A DNA stretch of 64,000 nt, taken from positions 80,848,983 through 80,912,982 of the forward strand of contig NC_080042.1 of assembly GCF_012489685.1 (NCBI RefSeq). The letters run 5' to 3'. Below, piece after piece: positions 46,377 to 58,529 of this stretch. This stretch comes from Lotus japonicus. Taxonomy: Eukaryota; Streptophyta; Magnoliopsida; Fabales; Fabaceae. Under the pieces are notes generated by a model. It saw only the letters and a list, made by a program, of their open reading frames with translations, searched no databases and was not told the origin of the DNA. Every line of letters starts with the position of its first letter. Positions within the stretch are counted from its first letter, which is position 1. A program made the position numbers and the translations under genes.

Positions 46377-47460
46377 GCTTAATTTCAGTTTGGGTCCCTG
46401 GTGTTTCAGAAATGTGCGATTTGCGCCCCCCGTGTTTAAAACGTGCGGTCAAACTCTCTGACGTTTCTAAAATGTGCGATCAAAGCCCTTCCGTCCATAT
46501 CCGTTTGGTTCCGTCTGTTGACCAAATGGAGCTGCGTTCACGTGTAATAAAACGAGCGAATTTACTCCCTAATCTTTCATATTTGTGTAATTTGCCCCCC
46601 TAATGTTTAAAACGAGCGAATTTACTCCCTCATGTTTCAATAAAATTTATAATAAAACAATTTAATTAAAAAACTAAATAATATCAGAATATAACTAAAT
46701 ATAAATTATAAAAAATCCAAACTAGTTCATCTTTTTCACCTGCAATCTCACTCTCTTCACCATAGTCATAACCACCAAGGTCTACCATATACAACCAAGC
46801 CCAAACCACCACATCTTCCTTCTGAACTCACTATCTTCTTTTTCTCCTTTAGATCTGAACCTGCTATTCACCATAGCCATAACCACCAAGGTCTACCATA
46901 TTTATGTGTTTTTTGTTTGTGCTAGATATGTTTTTTCATGAAAGATGGAGAGAAATGTGTGTGTTTGAAAGTGAAAGATTAACTAGGGAGAAAATTGTTA
47001 TTACTATTCTTGATAAATGTGTTGTTTTGTTAACGAACATGAATTGAAGATTCAATTTTTTTTCTTGAATTGTTGTTGATTTTAATCTGTTTCAGGTTGT
47101 GTTACTTTGATAATGAATGATTTGTTTTGATTCAAGATTAATGATATGTTTTTTTTTTTTCTGAAACAAATTAATGATCTTTTTTTATTACAACCTGTTA
47201 AAGATTTATTTTTTGAAATTCTGTTTTTAAACATTAGGAAGGCAAATTGCACAAAGTTGAAAGACCAGGGAGTAAATTCGCTCGTTTTATTACACGTTGA
47301 CGCAGCTCTGTTTGGTCAACAGATGGAACCAAACGGATATGAACGGAAGGGCTTCAATCGCACGTTTTAGAAACGCCAGGGAGCTTGACCGCACATTTTA
47401 AACACAGGGGACGCAAATCGCATATTTCTGAAACATCAGGGACCCAAACTAGAATTAAGC
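46377..47460. mobile_element. long-TIR (Mutator-like) element
   Basis: The arms are about 235 bp each (46377-46613 and 47225-47460). The left starts GCTTAATTTCAGTTTGGGTC and the right, complemented, GCTTAATTCTAGTTTGGGTC. They remain collinear through TTGACCAAA and TAATAAAACGAGCGAATTTA. Such long TIRs are Mutator-like. No matching 9-bp flanks were found. The interior has two copies of CATAACCACCAAGGTCTACC (near 46766 and 46880). No transposase frame. Confidence 0.75.
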
Positions 47461-48813
47461 CTTATAAAATTATATTCTCTATAATTTTCGTTTGATTATA
47501 TTTTAGTAAACCTAGCTAACTGAGTTTTTTTTTGAAACTACCCTAACTGACCTTATCTATAAAATATATAAAAGTGAAGTTTTTGCAACTTTGAGGGTAA
47601 GATGGGAATTCAATAAATCAATGCACATGAGTGAATATTTTTCCATGGGCATATATGTAAATTTGTGAGTAATTAATTATGAAATCAATCTTGACCGTTG
47701 ATTGCTTCTAATCCTAGCCTTGCATCATTTTCTTATGAAACACTTTGAGTAACCTTTTCATATTCTTGGTTTTTTTTTGTTACTTTTGTAACTCTTGATT
47801 GTGGTTACAAATATCAGCAAGAATCTCTTCATTTTTCTCCCATAAATTTTATTAAGTTTTGAGTCTTTCCATTTCCTTTCAAAATCTTTTCATCTTTCCC
47901 ATCTTGATCTCCCTAACCTCTATTTATATGCAAGAAATCTCTCCCTCTGGATTCTCCAACAGCACCATTTCTGCGCAAGAAGATCTTCCATCAGGTTAGA
48001 AAAAATTCTTCTTCATCAACCACTTCTTCTTCATCATTTTTAATTCTTAGGCGTTAATGTTCTTCTCCATCATCATCGTCCATCCGGTAAGAGCCCACTT
48101 TTCTCCTTTTATCTCCCTTTTGATTTATTTATTCTGATTTCATAATCATTTCTTCTTCACATTTCGTTCTCAAGCTACATTCTTCTCAACTGATCTTCAT
48201 TTTTCCATTTATTCTTCTCCTTCCTCATCTTCCACTGCGATAAGATTCAGTGTTTATTCGTAATATGCATACTGTTACCACTAATTCAATCGGTAGAAAT
48301 TACCCATTTTACTGTACTTTTGTCATTGATGCATGTTTTGTTCTTATTCTATGAATTATTAACATTATTATGATCTTTTCTTATCTTCTATTCCATTTTT
48401 AAAGTAAACTTCCTTTACTTCCATTGGTAACAATAAACTGTTAAATTCGTCTCATTTTAATTTACTTCAGTTAATGTAAGTTTCGTGCTTTTTAATTTTC
48501 ATTGTTTTACCATCAACTAAATCAACCAAATGATTGTCTTTTCATCTAATCTAATACATTGTAGCCTTTGTTCTCCTTTTACGTGTAACTGATTTCGTTT
48601 AAATTTGTTCTTCTTTCATATTTTGCCTCTATTGTTTCCATTCTTCCAATGTACTATCTTGAATATATGTAAGTTTCTTGCATTTTATGTACTTTTTTAT
48701 TGTTTCATTGTCTCCTAAAAATGACTCTTTAGGTACGCACAATTTTATTTTACTTTCTGCTGTTGATTGCGGGGAGGAAGCAGAGGTTTTGTCTCCCAAC
48801 ATATCCGTCTCGA

Positions 48814-49011
48814 GAAAACGAAGCGAAAAGGAAGAAAACGGTGAAGGGCAAGCTCGCTCTCTCCAACTGTGGTAAGAACCATTCTTCTAATTTTTCTACC
48901 ATTTGTTTTGTGGAAAACGAAGCGAGAGGGAAGAAATCCACAAAGAGCAAGATCGTTCTCTCCAACTGTGGTAAGAACCTTTTTCTTTTTTTTTTCCCCT
49001 TCTTTCTGCAT
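48814..49011 (+). repeat. 99-bp tandem duplication carrying a splice-donor-like motif
   Basis: GAAAACGAAGCG begins at 48814 and again at 48913. Each copy runs through GCAAG(C/A)TCG(C/T)TCTCTCC, then CAACTGTGGTAAGAACC, where GTGGTAAGA resembles an exon-intron donor. The source gene is not recognised. A related shorter duplication (CACATTAGGTTG) occurs at about 49057 and 49142. Confidence 0.65.
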
Positions 49012-50340
49012 TTTGACTTCAGAGATCAGACTTATTTTTCTACAATTTATTTTTCACATTAGGTTGTTGTCTTCTTTATTCTCATTTCTCATCTTCCACT
49101 CTAGTAAGATACAGTCTTTATTCCTCAATTAAATTTTTTTCACATTAGGTTGCTATCTTCTTTATTTTACTCCTCATATGGGTGCAGTGGATTTCAAAAA
49201 TGAAGTATCCCCGGGCTCAAGAAGTTCCTCAATATTATAATTCATTTTATTCTCTCCTCATACTTTTATCTCAATTGATTCTCTCCTAATTATTTACTAA
49301 ACATCTCTTCTACTTTCTATTAAAAAGATATTCATTTTAATTTTTTATGGCCAAGAGTTGCCACTCATACATTTACAAGTTTCAATGCCCTCATTTTGGG
49401 AGAGCTCTCTAATAAGGTCAAATGTGACATCTTTTTCATTTATATGTGGTTATTGAGGAATTTAGTGGTTACATATTAGTAATCAATGTCAGTTAGGGAA
49501 TTCCAGAGGGCATGATTAGTTAGTTAGGATATATACAAGACATTAATCCTAAATAAGTTGACAGTTTAAACATTAAATTTGACATCAATGCCAATAAAAA
49601 CTTTCCACTAACCCTTTCCACTACAACAATTACAAGTACTAACTTTCCACTAACTCTCTTATAAGTCTAACTATTTTTCTTCTCTATTTGTGGCCATTCA
49701 ATACACAAGTTGATTTTATTGTTGAATGCATATATTGACAAGAGTGAGAAAGGGAAAGACCTAAGTCAGGTGGTACAACGCCTATTGAAGAGGACGAAGA
49801 TGGGAGAAGAGTTTGAAGAGGAAGAAGAAGAAAAGGATGATTCTGAGCAGTAGGACAACAATAGTGTCGTAAATGACTTTTCTTTTTCCTCAACTTTCTT
49901 GATATGTTGTTTTCAAGTGTTGTTTGCTATACTTAATTTAAGGGTATGCTATGAACATCATGTTATTGCATCAGAAAGTTTAAGCTTTCTCAATTTTTGT
50001 CTAGCCAACATTACAATGTATCAATTATATTCAATATTAATTGCGTTATTCATGGTGAATAGACAAAGATACAACTTTATTATTGAAGAGAGATTTGTTT
50101 TTTTATAAATTGAAAGACAGATTTTATCATACTCTAAGAGGGTAACGGTAAATTATATCATTTTTTATAAGTGATTAATTAGTTGGTTAAATGGTATTAG
50201 TTTATGGTTAATTATAAGGATAGAGTGGTTAAATTAATTTGATGTTTGAAGATAAAAGATACTCTTTTTGCTTCATCGGAAAACAAGAATAGTACATCGT
50301 ACCCTAATAAAAATTTAGTATTTTTCTATTGTAACATCTA

Positions 50341-51735
50341 TCTATCAATAAACTATATAAAAGTGAAGTTTTTGCAACTTTGAGGGTAAGACGGGAATTT
50401 AATAAATCAATGCACATGCAACAATAAAAAATTTACTAACCCTTGCGCTTCCACTTAGTTTTTTGGTAACTGTTTAGTTAATATTATTTACACATCAGAT
50501 AAAAATAAAATATTAGTTAAGAAATTCCAAAAGACATGATAAATTTTCTTGAGGATTATAATATCGGTTACGGAATTTCACAAGACGTCGAAAAATTATT
50601 ATCAAATTTATACAATACATAAATAAATATTAATATTATTCTTTAGCAATTAATTTTGAAATTTTAAAATTAAATTTGATATGAATTTCATAAGATACTT
50701 TATTGGTGTTTAGTTAATATTATTTACATACTAATTAAAATGTTTAATATCAGTTACGGAAATCCATAGAATATGTATTATAATTTTATTAGGATTATAG
50801 AATATAATAAATAATATTATTATTATTAATCTATAAAAAAATTGTTACAACAAAAAGAGTTGTAACCTTCCTAATCCATGTACTTAATGAATGAGAAAAT
50901 TAAATTAATAAATATAAAACAAATCCAAATATATTTATCTCATTATACTAATTATTGTCTTATTCTATTTTTTTCTTATATTTCGGGAAAGCCAGAGGGT
51001 CAATCAAAATGTCAAGTTACATTCTCAATGTTGTAATCATTTTATTTGCCAAAAAATATTAGTATAATCATTACTTATTCAATTTCTTTTATCAGCTCAT
51101 CATATATAATATGAGAAAATGGAAGATACACCGTTGGTGTAAACATTTTTTTACACAAACATTCAATTGTTTTCTGTCACATCAGAAACTATAATTGTAA
51201 TTTAATTAAAATAAATGAAAAATATAATCATTTATCCCACGTGGCATACAATAATTGGGTAACATTGAAAATGCACATCCATTAAACTCATATAACATTT
51301 CATCTCACTAAAATAAAAAATTAAATTGTTATATAAAAGACCAAATTAAATAGTTCAACATTGGGGTGGGATGGGTAGCTCACTTGGTGAGCTAAGGAAA
51401 ATGAAGGGTATTGAAGGGTGAAGGGCTAGAGGCGAACCCTGATGAAAGAACTAATTTACTAACAATTAACAACTAACATTTTCCTATCAAAAAAAAAGTT
51501 CAACATTAAAATAAACGCAAAAAATATAAATTAGTATAATTATTACATTACTACAAAACAAATACAAACACATGTGACACACAAAAAAACACTACAACAT
51601 TTAAGTTAACTTACATCTAAAATTAATTTTAATTTTTTAATTCATAACTTTGTTTTTATAAACCTAATAAAGATAACATTACTTTATTAAATTTTAACTC
51701 AATAAACATAAAGAATACCCCGTGCAACGCAGGGA
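50341..51735 (+). mobile_element. inner Helitron copy
   Basis: Starts TCTATCAATAAACTATATAA and ends at the eroded hairpin CCCGTGC-AAC-GCAGGG without a clean CTAG. The sequence before this hairpin is similar to that before the outer 3' end (TAGTTCAACATT versus TAGTGCAACATT, then AATTCATAA, AATAAACATAA and so on), as expected for two copies of one 3' terminus. The inner one carries a SINE. Confidence 0.5.
51352..51507 (+). mobile_element. SINE with exact 11-bp TSD, inside the inner Helitron
   Basis: The body 51363-51496 starts GGGGTGGGATGGGTAGCTCA. It has an A-box-like TAGCTCACTTGGTGAG and ends with a run of A. AGTTCAACATT is present on both sides (51352-51362 and 51497-51507). It is homologous to 1136-1280 and 7656-7730. 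Confidence 0.8.
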
Positions 51736-52010
51736 AACAAAAGAAATTTTTTCCTCTAAGAAACTAAATTAGATAGTGCAACATTAAACACAAAGGCCAA
51801 GAATAAATAAAATAGTTGTTCTTCTACAAAATAAAAGCAAACACATTCTTCATTGAAAACAATTAAAAATTCGTGTTTTTTTATAATCAAAATTATTTTT
51901 GTCTTTTTAATTCATAAATTATTTTTAAATAAACATAACACAAATTTAAAATTTTCGTACAATAAATAAGAATTAAAATCTTCCGTGCATCGCACGGGTA
52001 AAAGGACTAG

Positions 52011-54147
52011 TAGTTTATAAGATTACGGATAGAAAGAAGCTGTATAAATTTGAGAATTTTACATAAATAAAAGTGGTTGATATAGCATTATAGCTAGATC
52101 AATATGGTACTTAATCAAGAGGAAAACTTTTGCGGCGATCGATAGATAAAAAAGTAGTTTGTAAGTTTAAAAGAGATTGAGAAAATAAAATTAAAGAGTT
52201 CTAAATATCAATATTCAACAATAATATCAACATGAACGGGTTGCTGGTCACAACTCTCAAACAAAAGTTGTATTTTTTGGACGACGGTTGATTTCATTTC
52301 AAGTGGGCTAGGCCCAAAAGGAAACAATACACATGAGTAGCTGTTGACTACATGGCCCAAAACATACCTAGATCCAGCAGGCACGCCCATGTTTTGGATC
52401 CTATGTCCTGGTCTTATTGTATTGCTGTTGCTTAGCCTTTGGGCTTTATTTTTTTGGCATTTGGACTACTTCGGCCAAAATATAAAAAACCCAAAGGCCC
52501 AAAGGAGACAAAGCTCCAATACAATATGCTAGGCAACATGACCCGCTTTACACTTAAAAATAGTCAACAAGAATAAAGCAACGGGCACTAGTTTAACCAT
52601 TGACAAAAAAAAAAACCAAAATATAAAAAACCTAAAAATACAAAAATATGGGGTGGATTTGTATTATGTGAAATGAAAATGTTAAGTGAAAATTGTGTTT
52701 AAATTTTTCTTCACAAATATTCAGAGGGCTCACATACTTAATACAATGGAGATAGAAATATGACACAAAACTGCATGTGAATTCAATTTTATAGTTACAA
52801 ATTATTCCTCATAAAAAACTTAAGCAATATCTTAAAGAAGAGACAATAATGTTACTTTCTCCGTTCCTTTTTAAATAAATTGTTCATATATACATGTTCA
52901 CTTAAAATTTTAAGAGAAAATTAATTGATATTTTTCCAAAGTGATGCCATATGAAATCAATAAATAAGGAAAGATAAATTACATTTTAAAGGATAAAACA
53001 AAAAATAATTTTTTTTTTCTAAAATTAATTACATTCCTTAATGTGCGTGTTTCTTGTATTTTTGGGTAGTTAATTAGAAATAAATATAATATTATATAAA
53101 AATTATTATTAATTAATTAAATATTAATTAATTTTCTTTAATAATTGATATACACAATTACTTATTTTAAGAAAAATATTTTAGTATATTAAATAATAAA
53201 ATAATTTATTTGAATATAAATAAGATTAAATGTTATTAATATATTACCATAAAACAATTATACAGTTGATTGTTATTATTTGAAAATTTAAAATTCAATA
53301 TTTTATAAGAAATAAGTAACTAAAGAGTTAATGAGGACATTAATTATTAAAACTAATTTATTCAATAAAGTTTTTTATTATTGAATGAATAGTAATTTGA
53401 GATGTTAAAATTACTTTATTGTGGACAAAAAACTTAAAAAATATTAAAATAACATATATGAATAAAAGTATTTCATGATGGTATTGCCTGGTTATTAATT
53501 GAGTTTAAAATAGATAATGGAGTTGAATATCATTAAGTACATAAATCATAGAGACAAAATATTATATATATATTAGTAAAAAGTATGAAAATAATGTATT
53601 TAATGATTGTGTTGACTGATTATTAATTGAGTTTACAATATATTTCCATAAATAGTTAATATATTATATTATATTTTATTATATATTTAAAATTATATTA
53701 ATTTTTATTTTATATAATATTTTATATAAAAATTATTTAAATATATTTAAAGGTTTCCAACATTAAAAATAGTGAAATTACTTTTACCATTATGCTTTCC
53801 TAATCAATTATGAATTTAATGTATATGCATTTTCAGTTTTAAACTAACAACCAATCATAGCATGCCACGTAGAAAAAATAGTAACTTTCATTTTAACTTT
53901 TAATAAAAATAAAAATACATTATATTATGTGGCAAAATTTAATTGAATAATTGTGTAAACAAAGTTTTAAATGACAGTCCACACACCTTTAATTCATTAA
54001 TAATTTTCAAAAATAATTAATTATTAATTATTATCATTAAAGCATTGTTCAAGTCAACTTATATAAAGCTGTGGATGTGAATGTATCTTAACTATATATG
54101 AAAAAAAAAAGTAACTATACCTAATAAATGATTTATTCCATGGCACC
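52011..54147. other. AT-rich spacer upstream of the UBP gene
   Basis: Very AT-rich, especially 53.0-54.1 kb. Two imperfect direct repeats of about 60 bp around TTATTAATTGAGTTTA occur near 53465-53520 and 53587-53640. A degenerate Stowaway-like end is listed separately. Frames at 52208-52390 and 52344-52532 are unsupported. Confidence 0.4.
52853..53050. mobile_element. degenerate Stowaway-like sequence
   Basis: TACTTTCTCCGTTCCTTTTT, then AAATAAATTGTTCA, resembles a mutated Stowaway left end with its TA. The right inverted end is not recognisable. Confidence 0.3.
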
Positions 54148-54155
54148 TATATAAG
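54148..54155 (+). promoter_or_regulatory. TATA box of the UBP gene
   Basis: TATATAAG about 315 nt upstream of the start codon. It puts the transcription start near 54180 and gives a leader of about 280 nt. Confidence 0.65.
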
Positions 54156-54462
54156 AGGAGGATATGGTAGAGATTAAATCACAAAACAAAACTACAGTGT
54201 CTGTGTGTCTGATAGAGAGAGAGCGAAGAGAATTGAGATTTTGAGAGCGCGCGCATATCACTTTCAGTGAGATTTTTTTGGTGCCAAATTGAAGCGCGTT
54301 TTTCAAAACCTGCTTTGGTTTTCATCTTCCCTCCTTCTCCAACCCAAAACCCTAATTCCCAATTCAATTTCCCCCCTTCAATTTAAAATCTCACAGTTCT
54401 CGATCCAATTCACAACCCTTATCATTCTCCAATTCGGTTCTTGCTTCTCATTCTCTGTCAAA

Positions 54463-57400
54463 ATGAACTCTCATTCTTCTTCTTCTTCTGAGTTACCCCC
54501 TCTTCCCGAAACCCTAGATGGGTCTTCTTCAACCCATTTGGTCCCTGTTTTCTCCACTCTTGCCGGAGATTCATTTTATTCCCCTACCCGTGCTCTCTCT
54601 CCTCCTCCGCCACCGCCGCCGCCGTCGCTAACCATCGATGACAACGGTAATATTTATGCCGGCGTTGTCGATGAGGATGCTCTGAAAGTGGTTCCCGGCA
54701 GGGATCACTCCTTTCAGCTCCTCATCGACGACCCTTCCTCTGCCCCGCTGTATGTCCTTCCTCCCGCCGGTAATCAATTTGGGCCGGTGTTCTCGTCGCG
54801 GGTCACCGCGGTAGCACCACCTGATGTTCTGAACCCTGAACCTGTTTGCGACCTTTCCTGGTTGTTCACGAACAATTCATCTTCCAAGAATCGAATCTCC
54901 GCCACTCCCGCCACTTCCCCCCCTGAAGCTGCACCTTCTGGGATTGTAAGTGCTCTCTTGTTGATCCCTTTGTCTTGTTTGTTGATAATCTCAATGTGTT
55001 GTTGTTGATCTATGGTGTTGTTGTTTGATAGGGTGCTGGGCTTGTAAATCTGGGCAATACATGCTTTCTCAACGCGATCCTGCAATGCTTTACGCACACA
55101 GTGCCCCTAGTCCAGGGTCTTCTCACATGCGGCCATTCCGCGCCTTGTGATAGTGAGTGAATTGCCCTTATTTGAATTTGATTAGGTCATTATTTGCTAT
55201 GTGTATAGCTTATGCTTGTTTGGATAAACAGTTTTCACCGATGTAATGGAATTTTACCGATTTGGTGTTGGGAAATTGTTTGATGTAAACAGCTGCGCTG
55301 ATTGTGTTTTCTGACAATTACTTGCATTGATTGACCATATTTAATACTTTTGCTTTCGTTTTCTCTCTCTATAGATTTTGACATTTTAGATTGGAAATTT
55401 CAGGACATGTTCGTGGGTTCTGCGTTCTTTGCGCTCTACGTGACCATGTTGACAGTTCCTTGGTGTTATCTGGACAATCTCTGTCTCCCTCGAAACTTGT
55501 GGATAATCTGAGTTGTATCCTTTTAATTATTATCATGATTATTGCAATGCTATGTTGCTTATCTGCTGTGGGCCTCCTGCCAATTCAGCAAATTAGTACT
55601 GGTTGTTACATTATTAGCTTGTGCAGTAATAGTATGATCATTAATTGATGTGGTGCTAGTTGTTTTTTCTAGTTCTGGAAGTTGTCATCCATAACCACCA
55701 ACAGATTTTTCTTCTCTATTTACAAAATACCAACAGGAGGATGCTCATGAATTTATGCAGCTTGCATTAGATAGACTGGAAGGATGTTTCCTAAATTTGA
55801 AGAAGAATGATATGAGTGTTGAAGATGATAATCTTGTAAAGAAAGTATTTGGAGGTCGTCTTATTAGCAAAGTATGACTGAAATTTATTGTCAAAAAATT
55901 CTTAAATGATTGATTCATAGTTTAGGATGTTAGTTTTGCTAATTGTTATCTTTTTCTGGTTTTTGTGTTGCAGCTTCGATGTTGCAATTGTTGCCACTCT
56001 TCTGACACCTATGAGCCACTTATTGACATTAGTTTAGAAATAGGAAATGCAGATTCCCTTTCAAGTGCTCTGGAATCTTTCACTATGGTGGAAAATATTG
56101 ATGCAAAGTTCAATTGTGATGGCTGTAAGGAAGAAGTGTCTAAGGAAAAACAGCTTATGCTGGATGAAACACCTGCAGTTGCAACATTTCATTTGAAGAG
56201 ATTTAAGTCAGATGGGACCTCTGTTCAAAAGATTGATAAACATGTTGATTTCCCACTGGAGTTGGACTTGACCCCATACACCTTATCTGGTGAAAAAAAT
56301 GATGTGAGTTGTTACCTGATATACCCACTAATGTTTCCCTGATGTATTCTCTGTCCTGACTCATTTTTATGGTGATAGGCACCATTGAAGTACGATCTAT
56401 ATGCAATTGTTGTGCATAATGGAGTTTCCTATACCTCAGGACATTACTTTTGCTTTGTCCGCTCTGCTCCAGACACATGGCATAAGATGGATGATTCAAA
56501 GGTAGCATCTCCTGAATTTGTACCCTCCTAAATGAGCTCTAATTGCCTTTAATTGTTTTGCACATGATGGATATGTTTAATGATAGTATGTGACAGCTTC
56601 TTCAAAGGCTCATTCATGATATGAGATGATTAAGTGGCCACTATGTTTTTTATCTCTATCAAATCTACTGGGGATTTGTTGGAATTTTCCACACTTGAAG
56701 TTATACTTGTTGAATATGAACTTTTAAACAAATATTGATTATAGTCATGTCATGTGTTAATTAGCATTGAAAGTAATAATGCCTAAGTTGGTCTTTGTTC
56801 CTTTGTAAATTCCTTCTAGATTTTGTTAATGTTATTTCTTGGTTTGTCCTGAGGTTGTTCCATCTCTAATTGGTTGAAAATATTTATATTACTGGGTTTG
56901 ATGCAAGTGTCATGATTTTTATGTTGTTTTGTTTTCATATGGTTTGTACCTATTGTTTAATTATTTAATGATTGTTTTATTAAGCATTCTTTCCTTTTAA
57001 AGCTGAGCATTGAATTATCTATAAAATTTTCAGGTTACCAAGGTGTCAGAAAACTCTGTGCTGTCTGAGGAAGCATACATACTGTTTTATGCACGACAGG
57101 GAACCCCATGGTTTTCAAGTGTTTTTGAATCTCTAAGACCATACTTAAAGCCAAGTATAATGAATACTTCTCCTAAGTCTGTTTTGGACAGTGTTGCCAA
57201 CTCAGATAAATCAAATGCAATTGTTGAGGGTGGAGCGACTAATGAGTCTGATCCATTTTCTAAGAATCTGCTTGACATGTCCTGTCATGAAGTTCTTGAA
57301 ATCAATGACACTAGTGATGATGCTCCTCATGACTGTGGATATTCTGTTGGGCCAAATAGTGCTACTTTGGATAGCATTGTTATGCCTAATAGAAACTCAA

Positions 57401-57895
57401 GCATAGAGATTGATGCTTTGGTTCAAAACAATGTCTGTGCAGAAGTATCTGAAGAAAATGCTGCTTTTCACCCTTTAACTCCTCCCTGCTCCCCTTCTAA
57501 TGCTGCAGGTAATTGAACATGCTTCTACTAAATGTTTTTTTTCTTCATGTGTTTCATGATTTGCTTTGTTTGATGACATTGAGTTGGATTTGTCAGACAA
57601 TATTTTCCCCATCTCACATGATCACTTGAAGAAGGAGAATCATGGGAGCTGTAAAAGACCATCCAATAACCTCTCGGGTGGTTCTGAAAGACAAGTTGCC
57701 GAGAGATACATTAGCAAGATGTCTGGTGCGAGGAAAGCTGCATTCATGAAATTCTTTCCTCAGAGCGAATCTCCTTCGGACAAGAAGAGAAAGAAGGTGG
57801 ATTCATTGCAGTGTAAGAAAGACGAGTCAAGTGTTTCAAAGAAATCAAACCGTGTTTCTGTTTCCCACCCTGTGACAGCTGGAACATCTAAGTGA
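54463..57895 (+). CDS. ubiquitin-specific protease, UBP20/21 type (8 exons)
   Basis: Exons 54463-54945, 55032-55152, 55404-55514, 55705-55871, 55974-56303, 56379-56501, 57034-57508 and 57597-57895 join in frame with GT-AG introns to 702 residues (Arabidopsis UBP20 and UBP21 are about 700). Residues 1-161 are a Ser/Pro-rich N-terminus. The USP domain spans about 162-467: Cys box NLGNTCFLNAILQ with catalytic C172, QQEDAHEF (248-255), zinc-type Cys pairs (C297-C301 cluster and C342/C345), and His box YTSGHYFCF with H426 and D442. The C-terminal tail has basic runs (DKKRKKVD) that could be a nuclear signal. The family removes ubiquitin from proteins; a UBP20/21/22-like role (for example histone H2A or H2B) is inferred. 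The start at 54463 is preferred over the in-frame upstream ATG at 54289, which lies in the leader. Confidence 0.93.
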
Positions 57896-57979
57896 AATAG
57901 CCTTCATACTGTATAGGTTTATCCATAGGAAGGACAGTAGGAACAAGGTTGTATACATGTTTACATTGCTAATGATAAT

Positions 57980-57985
57980 AATAAA
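57980..57985 (+). terminator. poly(A) signal of the UBP gene
   Basis: AATAAA 85 nt after the stop codon, within the 3' UTR. Confidence 0.6.
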
Positions 57986-58529
57986 GTGATTTGTAGGCAT
58001 TGTCTCTTATTTTATGGTTTACTTTGTTTAATTGTCTATTTTTAATAATGGTGTGGCTTCTTGCTAAGTTTCAAGCAACAAAAGGTCAAATTGTAATGGG
58101 TTATCCTTTTTGACTGAGGCCGAGGAGCAAATTCTCACCCTCATCATAGAAGGAATAAAGAATTCTCTGCTAATAAAGTTCCATGCAACATTATCGTGAT
58201 GGAAGGGATGATATGACCAGAGAACACCTATGCTTGAATTGACAGTTTCTGAGGAATCAGATATTAAGTAGGTTTCTGAGTTGACATACAAATAACATTA
58301 CAAAAGTATTAGCATATTTTATGGTCTATTAATCACATTTCATTCATGGCGAATAAATTAAAGAAGGACAAATCGAAAACTGAGGAATAGTTTTATCATA
58401 TTGCAATTGATAATTGTAGAATATATTAGTTACATATAAATCAAGAGAGTTGATAATCTCATACTTATTTTTGATAGATTAGAGGGAACACTTCGATTTA
58501 TATATATGTTGTTGGCGCTCGAATAGTTC
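57986..58529. other. convergent 3' flanks of the UBP and glycine-rich genes
   Basis: 3' UTRs of two genes facing each other. No additional gene supported; the minus frame at 58064-58291 has no features. Confidence 0.4.

Larger units (their letters stand above)
47556..52010 (+). mobile_element. Helitron-type element with a nested second copy
   Basis: The 5' end TCTATAAAATATATAAAAGT follows A. The 3' end has the hairpin CCGTGC-ATC-GCACGG (51983-51997) and CTAG (52007-52010) before T. A second 5' end of the same family begins at 50341 (both share AAGTGAAGTTTTTGCAACTT then TGAGGGTAAGA). An eroded second 3' end lies near 51718-51735 (CCCGTGC-AAC-GCAGGG). The simplest reading is one Helitron inside the tail of another. 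No RepHel gene. Pairing of ends is inferred. Confidence 0.6.

Noticed and set aside
54289..54462. In-frame upstream ATG of the UBP gene
   Set aside because: The 58-residue extension is low-complexity leader sequence downstream of the predicted start site; the start at 54463 fits the family's short Ser-rich N-terminus.
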